Source: Anastatus disparis (taxonomy: Eukaryota; Arthropoda; Insecta; Hymenoptera; Eupelmidae). Taken from it: DNA of 64,000 nucleotides. The notes beneath the pieces are model-generated. The model worked only from the letters and a program-made list of their open reading frames with translations, had not been told where the DNA came from and did not search any database. A program made the translations under genes and the position numbers. The DNA lies in assembly GCA_017163975.1 (NCBI GenBank), contig JAFFSR010000364.1, forward strand, positions 434,001 to 498,000, in the 5' to 3' direction. This document shows positions 13,012-21,847 of this stretch, in pieces; position 1 is the first letter of the stretch, and the number at the start of each line of letters is the position of its first letter.

Positions 13012-13270
13012 CGAATTCATAGCTGTGTCTTAAGTATTAAGTATGACTTAAAACTTTAGTATCGTTACTTGAGCATCAACTGTTACTTCAATAGATTTAT
13101 ATCTTTACCGACGAGTATCTTATTTGTATGATCTTGTTTCATGACTGACTGTGATAACCTTTTCATGTAGCATATTTAGTAATAATATTTAGTAACAGCT
13201 GATACTCAAGAAACGATACTCAAGATTTAAGTCATGCTTAATACTCAAGATACGACTATGAATTCGGGTC
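13012..13270. mobile_element. MITE with ~80-bp inverted repeats
   Basis: The left end CCCGAATTCATAGCTGTGTC and the right end (inverse) CCCGAATTCATAGTCGTATC continue as matched arms through TTAAGTATTAAGTATGACTT. The element is about 258 bp and non-coding. Confidence 0.8.
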
Positions 13271-13297
13271 AAGGTTAATTGGTTTGTATACTATTCT

Positions 13298-13645
13298 AGA
13301 ACAGGAGCGTGGTGGCGTAACGGATAGAGGTCTTGCCTTCAACGCGGTGGACACGGGTTCGAATCCTCGCCAGGTACTTCTGACTTTTTTTCGAAAGAAA
13401 ATTAGTGTATGTGCTACCCATATCGCGACTCTTAAAAAATCCGACCTCATTGAGTATCGGTTGATTATTGGTCACAAAAGTGGCTGACCATCCATCGGTA
13501 GTCAAAGTTTTCGGTATGGGGGGTCTGACAGTCTAGCCTGATGTAATGTGTTAAGCGGGTACCGGGCTGGACTCCCTCGACTTCACCATATAAAAAAGGT
13601 TAATCATATAGAGGACAATATCCTTTATATATTAATCTTTTTTGT
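13298..13645 (+). mobile_element. tRNA-derived SINE
   Basis: A tRNA-like head has an A-box-like GGTGGCGTAACGGATAGAG (about 13310-13330) and a good B box GGGTTCGAATCC at about 13355-13367. It is followed by a roughly 240-bp unrelated body and an AT-rich 3' end. The head resembles a tRNA but the long body marks a SINE. The short ORFs across this stretch have no merit. Confidence 0.75.
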
Positions 13646-13786
13646 AAAAAAAAAAATACTATTTTAGAACGAACTTGGAAACGGTACGCTGGAACCCTAT
13701 TGGAGATACAGCCTGATTCCTCAATGTGTGTTTGCGTTCCTATTTCTGTCATTTTTTTGTCTTTCATAATATATCTCCATAACATA

Positions 13787-14035
13787 CTTACAAGGAGAGT
13801 GTCAGGGTATTGGGACGCCGATCCTGCTCAAATTTTAGGAGATGATTTTAGATGTAGAAATATGAAAAAAGCCAAGGTACTAGGCTCTAACACTCAATAT
13901 TTCTCTAGTTACAGGCAAATAAAGAAAATCACTATAAAGGTTACTAGATTTTCAAACGCTTATAATTTATTAGCATTGATAGCTAGAAGTCTGAACCTTT
14001 TTTTAAATGAAAGTTGAGCTCAAATCCTTTCGAAT
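13787..14035 (+). mobile_element. Half copy of the 'GGAGAGTGTCAGGGTA' fold-back family
   Basis: Begins CTTACAAGGAGAGTGTCAGG and runs to the TCGAATTATCA box. It is nearly identical to the left arm of the fold-back at 15098-15785 (the same GGGACGCCGATCCTGCTCAA, AATATTTCTCTAGTTACAGG and AAGTTGAGCTCAAATCC boxes). Only one arm is present here. The 105-codon ORF over it is not a gene, because the same sequence occurs in inverted orientation elsewhere. Confidence 0.8.
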
Positions 14036-14607
14036 TATCACTTATATTAAAATTAATAATCATTTTCATAAATGTGGTTTTTGTTATTATATAGTTGATA
14101 CTAGTTATTATTCATATTAATTTTATTCGAATATTCATATGAATCTTCATGATTTAAGGTTGAGAATTGAATACATTATCAATATGTAGAATATAATGAT
14201 CGTCTACTTGTATCAGTAACTTTAGCGGTTAAATAAACTTCTTTTTTGCTTTTCTTAATATATAACTGTCAACGTTTCAATTACATTCATTTTTTTTCAC
14301 TGTATGATCATTAAAACCATTAATTAAAAAATTCAATATCTGTGTGATCAATAATATTTTCAAAATTCGTTTTACAAAATGAATGTAGAACAGAATATTC
14401 ACCTCAAATCTCTTGATGTTCAATTAATAACTATAAAAACTGAAAATAATTATAAATTATATTCATTGCTCAGCTTAGATAATTCTATGTTTGTACTCAA
14501 TAATCTAACTTCAGCATTTATCGTACGAAAAAAAATTACGCTAATTGGTTTAAGTTATATATAGCTCTGACAATATATATTCAGTTGAAAGTTGTATTGT
14601 GTATATA

Positions 14608-14699
14608 TACCCTGGTAGAAATTTACTCTAGATCTGTCTAGTTTTGTATGTTAAATAATCGAGGCCTCGATAAAACTAGACAAATTTTCTACCAGGGTA
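14608..14699. mobile_element. 92-bp MITE-like palindrome
   Basis: TACCCTGGTAGAAATTTACT at the left is answered by AAATTTTCTACCAGGGTA at the right; inner arms continue around CTAGTTTTGT. TA at each edge suggests a TA target site. Confidence 0.8.
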
Positions 14700-15097
14700 T
14701 ATAGATATATATATATAACAATGAAATAATAAATATTATGTACCAGGTCATTTTTATATAATTATACAATTTAATTAGTTAGTTATTTTCATTAATGTTT
14801 TTTGGTCGGTATAAACAATTGTTCATATTTGGTTTGAAGATGAAAAATAAACAATAAAATTAAAAGCTAATATTACTGAAGTTCTAGCTCAACATTACAT
14901 TGCAATCTTGACTCGCAAATGCTCTAATTGTAATAAATTCAAACTTATTGTATACTGTCAAGAAATATTTTTTCAAATTTTAAAAATATATAATCCTGAC
15001 AAAAGTGATTGCAAGCAACATGAAAAATTGTTTAAAATTGTCGACTAGTTTGACTTATATAGACTGCATCACAATTATTACAACTGATTATGCATAC

Positions 15098-15785
15098 TGA
15101 CAAGGAGAGTGTCAGGGTAATGGGACGCCGATCCTGCTCAAATTTTGGGAGATGATTATGGATGTAGAAATATGAAAAAAGCCATGGTACTAGACTCTAA
15201 CGCTCAATATTTCTCTAGTTACAGGCAAATAAAGAAAATCACTATAAAGGTTACTAGATTTTCAAACGCTTATAATTTATTAGCATTGATAGCTAGAAGC
15301 CTGAACCTTTTTTTAAATGAAAGTTGAGCTCAAATCCTTTCGAATTATCACGTATAGCATCCCGAAATATTATTTTTTTCTAAAGTTATAGAGGGATAAA
15401 AATTGGACCTGAAATTTGTCTTCATAACATTAATTTTAATTAATTAATAATAAATGCTAAAATTTGTTTCAATTTTTATTCCTCTATAACTTTAGAAAAA
15501 AATTAAATTTCGAGATGCTATAGGTGATAATTCGAAAGGATTTGAGCTCAACTTTCATTTAAAAAAAATTCATTTCAGGCTTCTAGCTATCAATGCTAAT
15601 TAATTATAAGCGTTTGAAAATCTAGTAACTTTTATAGTGATTTTTTTTATTTGCCTGTAACTAGAGAAATATTGAGCGTTAGAGTCTAGTACCTTAGCTT
15701 TTTTTATATTTCTACATCCAAAATCATCTCCCAAAATTTGAGCAGGATCGGCGTCCCAATACCCTGATACTCTCTTTGTGAGTGA
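15098..15785. mobile_element. 690-bp palindromic element, full copy
   Basis: The left arm starts at ACAAGGAGAGTGTCAGGGTA and the right arm ends with the inverse of a near-identical sequence. The centre near 15440 is an AT-rich stem around CTAAAGTTATAGAGGGATA. The arms are about 300 bp and very similar, so the insertion is young. Related copies: half element at 13787-14035, mini-palindrome at 44668-44782, and a copy extending past the centre at 63382-63810. Confidence 0.8.
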
Positions 15786-17058
15786 CAATTTTCAACTATT
15801 TTTATTTTGTTCCTTTCTAATTTTATGATATTATTGAATTTGTTAATGGATGAATCATCAAGTATTTCACTGTGTTTAGATAGTTTTAATAATTATTTAT
15901 GTCAGATTTTTTTTATAAGATAATAGCATTTTTCTCTTTCATACGATATTTTTTGTTCATTGTTATTACTCAAGATTCCAATCTATTTTTGATAATATTA
16001 TGAATAAAAGTAGCAGGATAACCAATATATATATTGAAATATTAATTATATCAATACATCTTTTTTGTGCTTGTTGACCACGTGCTGACTCGTTATATTT
16101 TGTAACAAAGTGCTGTTTATTTTATTACTTAAATATAATGGTATAAATTAGTAAGGTTATTGATTTTTGGTAAGCTAATTTAAAAAATTAAAAGTGTATT
16201 ATAATACAATCAATTGTTGAAAATATGACACAATGTTTGATATCGTTGAACTATGTGTATATTTTAGAGTCTTGAAAATGATAATACAATGGAAAAAACT
16301 GAATGTGATCAACCGTTATATGTAAGGAAATGCCATAAAGAAGTTTTATTGTTCAATCACTAAATTGTAAAATTATTGATAAAAATTGAATACGCTTATT
16401 TATAATATTAATGTAAGAAAAAGTAAGTTTGTGTTTTGTACGATAAATGCTGAAATTAGATTATTGAATATACATAGAATTATCTAAGATAAGCAATGAT
16501 AATTTATAATTATTCTCAGTTTCTATAATTATTTACTCAATATCAAATGATTTAAAGCGAATATTCTTTTTTACATTCATTTTGTAAAACGAATTTTGAA
16601 AATATTATTGATGACAGTAATATACAATTTTTTTTTAATCGAACATTTGAACAAAACATTGAACATTTGAAAAAATATTTCATTCACAAAGAGATTTACT
16701 TTTAGATGATTAAAATTCAATGAATCTCCTAATCTTATGTATATAGCTACAATTTATCTTAGGAATTGAATATGATTTAGTCCCAAATAATTCAATGAAA
16801 ACAGAAGTAAGATGAAACAAATGTAATATTGTTTTGCCTCCTATTAGAAATGGTTTTAATTCAAGACAATAAATATTCTAAATTAATTTAATTAGAATTG
16901 TTTTGGATACATACTTATAGATCTTTATTTATTTCGAAAAAAGCAAGATATTCATTAAATATAAATACAAGGAACTATTGTTGATAAAATATAAAAGAAT
17001 TATTATTATTAAATAAAAACTTTGTAAAAATTATAATATTAAGTTTTTAAAAATTATA

Positions 17059-17206
17059 ATACTCTACTAAAAATGTTATATGAGCTCTCATGTGAGATCT
17101 CATATGCGATCTCATATGAGATGTCACATGAGATTTCATAAGTTTTTGGCACGCAAACTCATATGAGATCTCACATGAGAGCTCATATGATATTTTCAGT
17201 AGGGTA
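17059..17206. mobile_element. TA-flanked MITE with TCATATGAG repeats
   Basis: TACTCTACTAAAAATGTTAT at the left and, inverted, TACCCTACTGAAAATATCAT at the right form the ends. The interior is a run of near-palindromic CATATGAGATCTCA blocks. A short related fragment lies near 37185-37240. Confidence 0.75.
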
Positions 17207-17239
17207 GTAGCTAAATGAATAGATGGAAATTTATTTGCA

Positions 17240-17440
17240 TTTTTCAAATACAAAAAGATGTGTAACACGTATCAAATAAATATAGTATGTATATTCTATA
17301 CAAAAAAAAATCACAGTCATAATACAGAATGTAAAATATAATAATAATACTGTAGTAGTAAGTCAGAAATTAAAAGCTGTATCACAAAATATTTACAATA
17401 GACCCAGTAAACATAAAAATAATAAATTGTCTTAATACTT
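17240..17440 (-). repeat. LINE 3'-UTR-like fragment
   Basis: This AT-rich segment shares ordered blocks (AAAAAG-TGTGTAA-AC, TATCACAGTCA-like, AATACTGTA-TAGTAAGTCA, TATCACA-A-TATT, CAGTAAACATAAA-like) with 2140-2330, the 3' UTR of LINE copy 1. It is probably a severely 5'-truncated copy of the same family. Confidence 0.55.
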
Positions 17441-17442
17441 AC

Positions 17443-17667
17443 TCAAGGCTTTGGTGACTCTGATCGGTAGAGTGATGCATTCATACTCGTTGGTTTGAGT
17501 TCGAATCCCAGTCTCGGCCGATTGATACAGTTAACACTGTATGTCGCATGTACTGTTTACGAACACACTGGAAACCTCTGTAGCTAATCAGCATCGCAAT
17601 AGTTGCATAAATACAGTGAAGTTGCATGAGAAAACAAAACCGACTAGTCAAAGAATAAAAATAAAAA
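17443..17667 (+). mobile_element. tRNA-derived SINE (second family)
   Basis: A tRNA-like head from about 17450 has an A-box-like TGATCGGTAGAGTGATGC and a B-box-like GAGTTCGAATCCC at about 17495-17508. It is followed by about 150 bp of body and an A-rich 3' end (AAAGAATAAAAATAAAAAAC). It lies immediately before the left part of the interrupted transposase. Confidence 0.65.
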
Positions 17668-17669
17668 AC

Positions 17670-17740
17670 TGTATATACTGACAATAGTTTCATCGTAGAC
17701 GTACTAGGATCTTTTCCAGCAAATCAAAATGATGCTACTA
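17670..17740 (+). pseudogene. Left part of interrupted DDE transposase
   Basis: The plus frame reads a segment containing FIVDVLGSFPANQNDA up to the CTACTA target site. This block normally precedes the VDRGFRD block of DDE_Tnp_4-like transposases, and that block resumes in phase at 34806 on the far side of the Maverick. The more upstream part of the transposase is not recognisable, because a SINE and other repeats lie there. Confidence 0.7.
17735..17740. repeat. Left 6-bp target site duplication (CTACTA)
   Basis: CTACTA directly precedes the left terminal inverted repeat and is repeated directly after the right one at 34800-34805. A 6-bp duplication is the hallmark of Maverick/Polinton integration. 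Confidence 0.9.
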
Positions 17741-17785
17741 AGTAGATAGGCTATAGGCATACTGGCACACCCGGATTCTAGCACA
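17741..17785 (+). repeat. Left terminal inverted repeat of the Maverick
   Basis: The first 39 bases (AGTAGATAGGC... to GGATTCT) are identical to the inverse complement of 34761-34799; a few matching bases follow before divergence. It starts with AG, as is usual for Polinton ends. Confidence 0.92.
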
Positions 17786-17925
17786 GCCCATGGTGTGCTA
17801 GAACCCGTACGGATTCTAGCTCAGCCCATGGTGTGTTAGAACCCGTACGGATTCTAGCACAGCCCAAGTGTTTTAGAATCCGAATGTGAACTAGTATGCC
17901 TATAGCGTTTTCTACTTTTTCTACT
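17741..17925. repeat. Left subterminal repeats and nested inverted end
   Basis: After the terminal repeat, a 37-bp-spaced motif GTACGGATTCTAGC-CAGCC is repeated three times (about 17773, 17812 and 17850). At about 17893-17908 the sequence TAGTATGCCTATAGC is the inverse of the terminal GCTATAGGCATACT, so the first 170 bp of the element can fold on itself. Confidence 0.75.
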
Positions 17926-17940
17926 TTTTTTTTTTTCTTC

Positions 17941-18413
17941 TTATAAATGGTTTTGTGAGAGATAGAATAATTTCATGAGTTTGACATTGTGTAGTGCACA
18001 GACAGTCTTATGAATTGGATTATGGTTTGTACACACAGTAACGCATTTGAAAGATGGATTTAATGGGTATCCGTATTCATTGATGTTATAAACGGGAAAT
18101 TTGAATCTTAGCAACCATTTTCGTTTGAATTCATTAATAACAAAAATTTTTGTAGCATCATGTAAATGTTCACGGAGTAAGTTTGCAATTTGAGAGTAAT
18201 CTAGTCCATCAGTGTTCCAAGCTATTCCATGATTATGTTTGAGTCGAATGTTTTCTTCTTGCAATTTGTCAGAGAGCCTTTTCCATGAAAAAGGTTTTTT
18301 AATAGATGAACGATGGGATCACCACTGTCGTTGAGAGGAATGATTGCTATTTCCTTTAGAACATATTCACCACCCATTTGCTTAAAACCAATCATGTCTA
18401 CCGCATATTCCAT
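17941..18413 (-). pseudogene. DIQGF-family protein, copy A (frameshifted)
   Basis: Two minus-strand frames, 18413-18222 (ATG start, VDMIGFKQMGGEYVLKEIAI) and 18264-17941 (HNHGIAWNTDGLDYSQIANL, then CTNHNPIHKTVCALHNVKL), line up block by block with the intact copy B at 30390-31240. Shared order: D-xx-GF, KE, K-P-x-x-W, HGI-WN-G-Y, K-FV-WL, C-NH, CA-N. The frame changes at an A-run near 18295-18300. The family is unnamed as far as I know; I recall it as a frequent uncharacterised insect protein. The acidic N-terminal strand and the late H-x-CA-N block are faintly like an exonuclease of the RNase H fold, but this is only a guess. It is the outermost left gene of the element and points outward. 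Confidence 0.7.
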
Positions 18414-18451
18414 TTCGAAATATTAATTTTTTACGTAAAAGTGAAGATAAT

Positions 18452-19693
18452 TCAGACAAGCTTCCGAACATCTCCACTAATAGGATTGTACTGAACGATG
18501 CGATCGTGTAAGATCATGCAATAAGCTGAAGTATTAGCTGGAAAGTCAGTTTGAGACTCAAATTCTAGACGTACATCGACAGGAGCGCTCTTTAGAGATT
18601 CGTTTTGTCGTGAACAGTCAATAACTATGAGTGGTTCAAAGTTGATAAACTGAGACTTCGTCAACAATGGCTGTGAATCTCTTCCGTAATAGCTTTTCTG
18701 AAAATTAGCATACATATCATAGAGAATAGCAAACTGATTCTTAGATATGTCAAGATTGAGATTGTTGTACGGATAATATTGCGAATTCAAGAAAAGTCTC
18801 ACATTACTAATATTACAGTGGTCAAAGCGACTGGCATTTTTAGTTTTTGATCCTTTTTTTCCCGATTGTAATCCAAGAATCACGAAACGTGGTTTCTCCA
18901 ATTGATTTGAAGTTTTTACCGTCCAGACGTGTTTATTTGTTGTTGGAAGAAGAGGATATTCAAATAACTCCCAAGAACGAAAACTCATAGAAATAGGATT
19001 ATCTTTGCCAATGAAACTTAACAGCTGGATTTTTTGTTTATCTGATGCAATAACATATGGCATTAACCACTCTATCTTTGATATTTTTATTTGATAAGTT
19101 TCATATGTGGTTACATTGTTGGCTACAGTACCTTCCTGTATTATAGCATTTAGATCATTTCTTGATCTTGTGAGAATGAGTTCATGCTTCATATTAACAA
19201 CAATTTTCTTGTAATCTTCTGCGAAGCCTAAAATCATACTTAGAGGGATAGAAACGTCAAAATTTCCATGATCATCTACAATTGTTTTGTTTGCTTCTTC
19301 AACACCAAGCCAGCCTGCATTTTCTAATGTTAGAGTCTGATTTGGATTAAATGAAGTGCATCCCTTCATGAGACTACTCAGACCAACATTTTTACTTTTA
19401 TCTATCTCTACAGCATTAAGTTCATATCGAATTTCATCAAACAGATGACAAATGCCATTGTTAACGAAATTAGTTTTAGTTAGTGCTTGTCCATCTGGTT
19501 TTTGTAATTTTCCACATACATGGATGTAACTACATGATGGTAAGAGGCATAAATCTTGATGCTGAATAGAAATACGGATTTCATCACTGTTATTGAAACT
19601 TAATGTGGAGTATGGTTGATGTGCGTGAACCTCATAATGAGCAATAGACTCATCGAATGCGACACCTGATTGAATGCTTAGAATTTCGTCCAT
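18452..19693 (-). CDS. Major capsid protein (double jelly-roll type)
   Basis: The 413-residue protein fits the Maverick/adintovirus hexon-like major capsid protein. Diagnostic-looking segments are an HQPYSTLSFNNSDEI start (about residues 25-40) and the block SWELFEYPLLPTTNKHVWTV followed by QLEKPRFVILGLQ (about 245-275), which recurs in capsid proteins of this group. Known role: self-assembles into the icosahedral shell as pseudo-hexameric trimers. The length is normal and no stop or frame change is seen. The ATG start is followed at once by conserved-looking sequence. It lies downstream of the penton and the small basic gene on the same strand, in a late morphogenesis block. Assignment rests on remembered family resemblance, not on a search. 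Confidence 0.85.
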   Translation of the reverse strand: MDEILSIQSGVAFDESIAHYEVHAHQPYSTLSFNNSDEIRISIQHQDLCLLPSCSYIHVCGKLQKPDGQALTKTNFVNNGICHLFDEIRYELNAVEIDKSKNVGLSSLMKGCTSFNPNQTLTLENAGWLGVEEANKTIVDDHGNFDVSIPLSMILGFAEDYKKIVVNMKHELILTRSRNDLNAIIQEGTVANNVTTYETYQIKISKIEWLMPYVIASDKQKIQLLSFIGKDNPISMSFRSWELFEYPLLPTTNKHVWTVKTSNQLEKPRFVILGLQSGKKGSKTKNASRFDHCNISNVRLFLNSQYYPYNNLNLDISKNQFAILYDMYANFQKSYYGRDSQPLLTKSQFINFEPLIVIDCSRQNESLKSAPVDVRLEFESQTDFPANTSAYCMILHDRIVQYNPISGDVRKLV

Positions 19694-19723
19694 TTTTCTG
19701 AAAGCAGCAGAGAATGATACAAT

Positions 19724-19870
19724 TTATCTTTTTCCACGTACTTTGAGACCTATGCTTTTGAGAAACTGGATGCTCTTCCGTGTTAACGGTTTGAGTACCT
19801 TTGGACGACTGATGGTGGGTTGACATGATGGCTGACTTATATGCACACTTGAATTATAAACGATTCCCAT
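19724..19870 (-). CDS. 48-residue basic small protein between capsid genes
   Basis: The ATG at 19870 overlaps the penton stop as TAATG, a start-stop overlap that suggests coupled expression. The product is short and basic, ends in KVRGKR, and contains LTRKSIQFLKSIGLKV. I recall an LT-N-FLKSLG-like motif in small ORFs at this position in other Polintons, possibly a virion or DNA-condensing component. Nothing further can be said about function. Confidence 0.65.
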   Translation of the reverse strand: MGIVYNSSVHISQPSCQPTISRPKVLKPLTRKSIQFLKSIGLKVRGKR

Positions 19871-20559
19871 TATACAGATTTTATGTGAAGTCTAACAGTA
19901 ATTTCCTCTCCTCGGAAATTCACTAAATTTCCGTCTTGATCAACAATTCGGATTTGAAGATGATCTATACTTTTAACATTGAGTGGTAAATATATGACAT
20001 GCGATGGAACTTCTATGATTTTATATCCTGGAGGAACTTTTGGGAAAAACTCATGGATCGTGTGAACTTTTTTGTCGTTGATGTAAGCACCTGTAGTAAT
20101 ATTACACTCTACTCTGAGTGCGTTTATTTTCAATATCTTCACAGGTAAATCAGAGCTGTGATGAGTGTCTTCATGAAGAACGCGACGAGTGAAACCGAGA
20201 AGACTGCCTATTGAATCCCGAGGTCTAAGATTTATCTCATGGCTGCAATAAATTTCACTTCTGAGAGTATTGTTGTTAGCTTTTAAGGAAAATTCGATTC
20301 CTTTAGATTTCAAATCTTTTTGCAAAAATTGATTAATAGCATCAATTTCATAACTGCCAGTAGGAATAATAATAATCTTCTCTCCGTTTATATGAAGTTT
20401 ATTATTCGAATCGTCAACATTGGGAATCGAGTTGAATGTTAAAAGTTCAACTAAACCCAAAACAAAATTCTTATGCTGTGGTAGTTCTATTGAAGGAAAA
20501 TATTGCGCTTCTAAGATAGAAGATTTGCCTGAAAGACTCAAAGTGAAACTATCTTCCAT
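19870..20559 (-). CDS. Minor capsid (penton) protein, single jelly-roll type
   Basis: 229 residues, starting MEDSFTLSLSGKSS and carrying HKNFVLGLVELLTFNSIPNV (about 28-47), a block typical of the Polinton penton protein; a V-x-LPLNVKSIDHLQIRI stretch follows near the C-terminus. In known relatives it forms the pentameric vertices of the capsid. Length fits the family. It is encoded between the PLA2/protease ORF and the major capsid gene on the same strand, consistent with a morphogenesis block. Confidence 0.82.
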   Translation of the reverse strand: MEDSFTLSLSGKSSILEAQYFPSIELPQHKNFVLGLVELLTFNSIPNVDDSNNKLHINGEKIIIIPTGSYEIDAINQFLQKDLKSKGIEFSLKANNNTLRSEIYCSHEINLRPRDSIGSLLGFTRRVLHEDTHHSSDLPVKILKINALRVECNITTGAYINDKKVHTIHEFFPKVPPGYKIIEVPSHVIYLPLNVKSIDHLQIRIVDQDGNLVNFRGEEITVRLHIKSV

Positions 20560-20594
20560 GACTGTTTGAAAAAGAATGATCCTGCTTGTCTGAA

Positions 20595-20720
20595 AACTCT
20601 TCTTTTATAGTCTTTCACACAAGAATTGAAGACAAAGATGTCCACAAATAAATGAGTCAAAATTTTGATATCTTTTATAGTTGTATTTCACTTCTTTCAC
20701 GTTAAAATATAACATGAGAT
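20595..20720 (-). pseudogene. Detached C-terminal block of the protease
   Basis: In a frame shifted by one base from the ORF above, the minus strand shows CGHLCLQFL, the usual nucleophile region of Maverick adenain-like proteases (Cys in CGHLC), ending at a TAA near 20596. It confirms that the upstream gene once encoded a complete protease. Confidence 0.75.
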
Positions 20721-21749
20721 CTATAGGGGTTTAAGATCACCAAAACTATCAAAATAAATCACTTCAGAACCTCGTTTTCGATAACATACCCAGTGAGTGC
20801 CTTTGTTTTGAAAATCATCTAAGTTAACTATAGCAGATTCGTTATGCCATGGGCCATCAGAAGGTAGATTATTTCTCATGAAAACATCTCGAAAATATGG
20901 GATTTTCATCATACGAGCATACTTTATAAGATCATAGTCAGTCAGTGCACGATTTGGCAAAGTTAAATCGAAGTTTTTTTTTTTAACTTGACCATTACCG
21001 ATATGAGGTTTCATAAATAATCCCATTCCAGTTTTATATGGTTTAAGATAGAGACCTTTTCCTAGAGCAATAGCTTCCATAGTTTTATTATGTCTCTTAC
21101 TTTCTTCATAATTTTTCTGTGCAGCTTTAGCCTCATTTACTGCTTTAGCTATTCCAGCAGCTCCTCCAGCCAGAGCACCAGTTGCACTTAGTGCTGCGAA
21201 CAATGGTATGAGAAAAGGCAGAGCGCCACCTATTTTTGATGGAACAGGTAGAATACGTGGAATGATAATTTTTTTCTTACCGCCAACAATCTTGAGAGCT
21301 TCACGTGCACCTTTTAAAGCGGACTGTATAACTTTGCGAGAATGTTTACTTGGTTTTAATGATTTTTTACTTGCAGTTACTAATTTACTCAATTTTACAC
21401 CCATTCCTGTCTTTCCTTTTAATTTCATAGCATTTGCAACAACAAAAGCAGTTGCTTTTTCGCTAAGACTTGCATTTTTGGCTCTAACACGCTGCCAAGC
21501 TTTATCAGCGAGCTTCATGTCAGCTACTTTTCGATTAGCATTTTTATCAGAATAAGATATGTCATGTTCTTTACATGCTTGATCAAGTGGATTGATACCT
21601 GCATCACCTCTTTTTAGACGCTTTTTCAGTTTTGTTCCGGGACCACAATATTGATATCCAGGAATATGCATTTCAATAGGTAAGTTATTGATTACTTTAT
21701 CAAGTAACCCTTTACCCTTAGGGTGCTTCTGTGATTTGTGTACGAGCAT
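20721..21749 (-). CDS. PLA2 domain fused to adenain-like protease N-part (protease broken)
   Basis: 342 residues in three parts. First, a parvovirus-like phospholipase A2 domain (about residues 30-75): calcium loop YCGPGT and catalytic HD in LDQACKEHDISYSD, which in viruses helps the particle breach membranes. Second, a basic stretch and a Gly/Ala-rich hydrophobic segment (about 165-205), like membrane-active adenovirus core proteins. Third, from about 260, the start of an adenain-type cysteine protease with catalytic His in GTHWVCY and acidic residue in VIYFDSFGD. The frame ends right after this at 20721. The block with the catalytic Cys lies just downstream in another frame (about 20600-20660); the change coincides with a C-run near 20727-20732. 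As read, the protease is inactive. Usually PLA2 and protease are separate genes. Confidence 0.8.
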   Translation of the reverse strand: MLVHKSQKHPKGKGLLDKVINNLPIEMHIPGYQYCGPGTKLKKRLKRGDAGINPLDQACKEHDISYSDKNANRKVADMKLADKAWQRVRAKNASLSEKATAFVVANAMKLKGKTGMGVKLSKLVTASKKSLKPSKHSRKVIQSALKGAREALKIVGGKKKIIIPRILPVPSKIGGALPFLIPLFAALSATGALAGGAAGIAKAVNEAKAAQKNYEESKRHNKTMEAIALGKGLYLKPYKTGMGLFMKPHIGNGQVKKKNFDLTLPNRALTDYDLIKYARMMKIPYFRDVFMRNNLPSDGPWHNESAIVNLDDFQNKGTHWVCYRKRGSEVIYFDSFGDLKPL

Positions 21750-21847
21750 CTCTCTTCGAGTGCTGATTTACAACTGATGATCAAAATATAAAACAAGCGT
21801 TTATATTTTGAAAAGGTCAATCTTAGATTTGACTTTGTTACGTAAAC
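21750..21847. promoter_or_regulatory. Divergent intergenic region (capsid block / ATPase block)
   Basis: About 100 bp separate the head-to-head PLA2/protease ORF (-) and the ATPase start (+). Both promoters must lie here or overlap the genes. It is AT-rich (TTATATTTTGA-like boxes), but no specific element can be defended. Confidence 0.45.

Larger units (their letters stand above)
14310..16650. mobile_element. Large nested fold-back, about 2.3 kb
   Basis: The segment 14340-14530 (AATATTTTCAAAATTCGTTT, AAAATAATTATAAATTAT, TTCAGCATTTATCGTAC) is matched in inverted orientation by 16435-16615. Arms of at least 190-230 bp, perhaps reaching 14310 and 16650, enclose a centre that itself holds a 92-bp MITE (14608-14699) and the 690-bp palindrome at 15098-15785. 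The element encodes no recognisable protein. Confidence 0.7.

Noticed and set aside
13310..13380. tRNA gene
   Set aside because: A- and B-box are good but the acceptor pairing is poor and a long conserved-looking body follows, so a SINE is more likely. The same holds for 17450-17520.
13700..15788. Three similar ORFs with QYFSSYRQIKKITIKVTRFS
   Set aside because: The shared peptide comes from the fold-back arm sequence, present in both orientations and as half copies; there is no start or stop conservation.
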